A stretch of DNA of 41,201 bases from JBBQFC01 sp038321615 (GTDB lineage: Bacteria; Bacteroidota; Bacteroidia; Flavobacteriales_D; Cryomorphaceae), in contig JBBQFC010000026.1 of the NCBI GenBank assembly GCA_038321615.1, positions 1 through 41,201 of the forward strand. Direction: 5' to 3'. Positions 40,913 to 41,201 of this stretch are shown here, piece after piece. How positions within the stretch are numbered: position 1 is the stretch's first letter; each line of letters opens with the position of its first letter. Position numbers and translations under genes: made by a program. The notes below the pieces were generated by a model. The model searched no databases. It was given only the letters and a program-made list of their open reading frames with translations, and was not told the DNA's origin.

Positions 40913-41201
40913 ATTTCTTTACAAACCATATCGTTAGAAGTACGGCTTGATGACTCCATTTAATTTTTTTGTGGAAGCTTACAGATACGCAATTAGAAAA
41001 ACAATGCAGTCAAAGGCATGAACCCGTATGTTTAAATTTCAGAACAAGGGATGTTTGTGTCGCAATAAAAACAGCAGCTTTATCCCGATACTTCGAAATG
41101 ACAGGTAGGTACAACTGATGTGAAAAGCATCGTTGATGGCGTCATTTCGGCCATCTGCATTAACGCCGCGCTGAACTCTTTGCGCCTAAATAGATCAACC
41201 A
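40913..41201. other. No gene seen at the right end
   Basis: No credible reading frame is present. The only structure is the dyad CGAAATGAC (41094-41102) with GTCATTTCG (41141-41149). It resembles the GTCATTTCG dispersed repeats common between genes in Bacteroidota. Confidence 0.5.
41094..41149. repeat. Dispersed intergenic repeat-like dyad
   Basis: Nine-base perfect inverted arms CGAAATGAC and GTCATTTCG are separated by 38 bases. The arm sequence is one I associate with short intergenic repeats in Bacteroidota genomes. Only one copy is in this window, so repeat status is inferred. Confidence 0.35.

Noticed and set aside
1..41020. Similar strings (AGTCAAAGSC) near both ends of the window as element boundaries
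   Set aside because: The match is only about ten bases with no extended repeat or gene context, so chance is a sufficient explanation.
1..41201. CRISPR array, prophage or insertion-sequence transposase
   Set aside because: No regularly spaced direct repeats, phage structural genes or DDE transposase motifs were seen on either strand.

Overview
The window is about 41 kb of chromosome from a member of the phylum Bacteroidota. Three things point there: type IX secretion parts (a PorW/SprE-like TPR lipoprotein and a PorZ-like propeller protein), Bacteroidota-specific families (DUF4292, DUF4837), and promoter-like TAnnTTTG boxes with A-rich leaders in place of Shine-Dalgarno sites. Order or genus cannot be fixed by reading; a flavobacterial relative is plausible.

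Region 1 (1-4247) is accessory. It holds an AT-rich run of three small cassettes: two unknown proteins and one DMP19/DUF4375-like protein in reverse orientation. They are separated by long imperfect inverted repeats with TAAC/GTTA ends that look like integron attC sites. Next comes a 533-residue tyrosine recombinase with three HARP-like N-terminal repeats that lacks the extra segment of true IntI. A bulged hairpin lies just upstream of its start. After that are a gene-poor stretch and a short ssb paralogue broken by an in-frame amber codon. This is the most novel part of the window.

Region 2 (4248-10188, minus strand) contains dxr and rseP, followed by a degenerate HPt protein and a single-domain response regulator. 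It also contains an M23 peptidase overlapping a GH3-type adenylating enzyme.

Region 3 (10271-19349, plus strand) runs from porW/sprE and a bactofilin through atpZ and an AtpI-like protein to atpB-E-F-H-A-G. The ATP synthase beta and epsilon genes (atpD, atpC) are not in the window. A strong terminator-like hairpin sits between atpE and atpF, and a clean terminator closes the operon.

Region 4 (19380-25190) is a very large NtrY-like membrane histidine kinase that meets, tail to tail with overlap, a secreted M6-like metallopeptidase.

Region 5 (25243-37561, plus strand) is a housekeeping and envelope block. It carries enoyl-CoA hydratase, a Wzx-like flippase, dUTPase, a sugar nucleotidyltransferase, a TPR lipoprotein, a DUF4292 lipoprotein and an EnvC-like degenerate M23 protein. 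These are followed by tatA, gatA, a LysM lytic transglycosylase, a DUF4837 lipoprotein and a small unknown protein. Many stops and starts overlap (ATGA), indicating translational coupling.

Region 6 (37624-41201) has recO and porZ on the minus strand, then tRNA-Arg(TCG) with its terminator, then about 290 bases with no gene.
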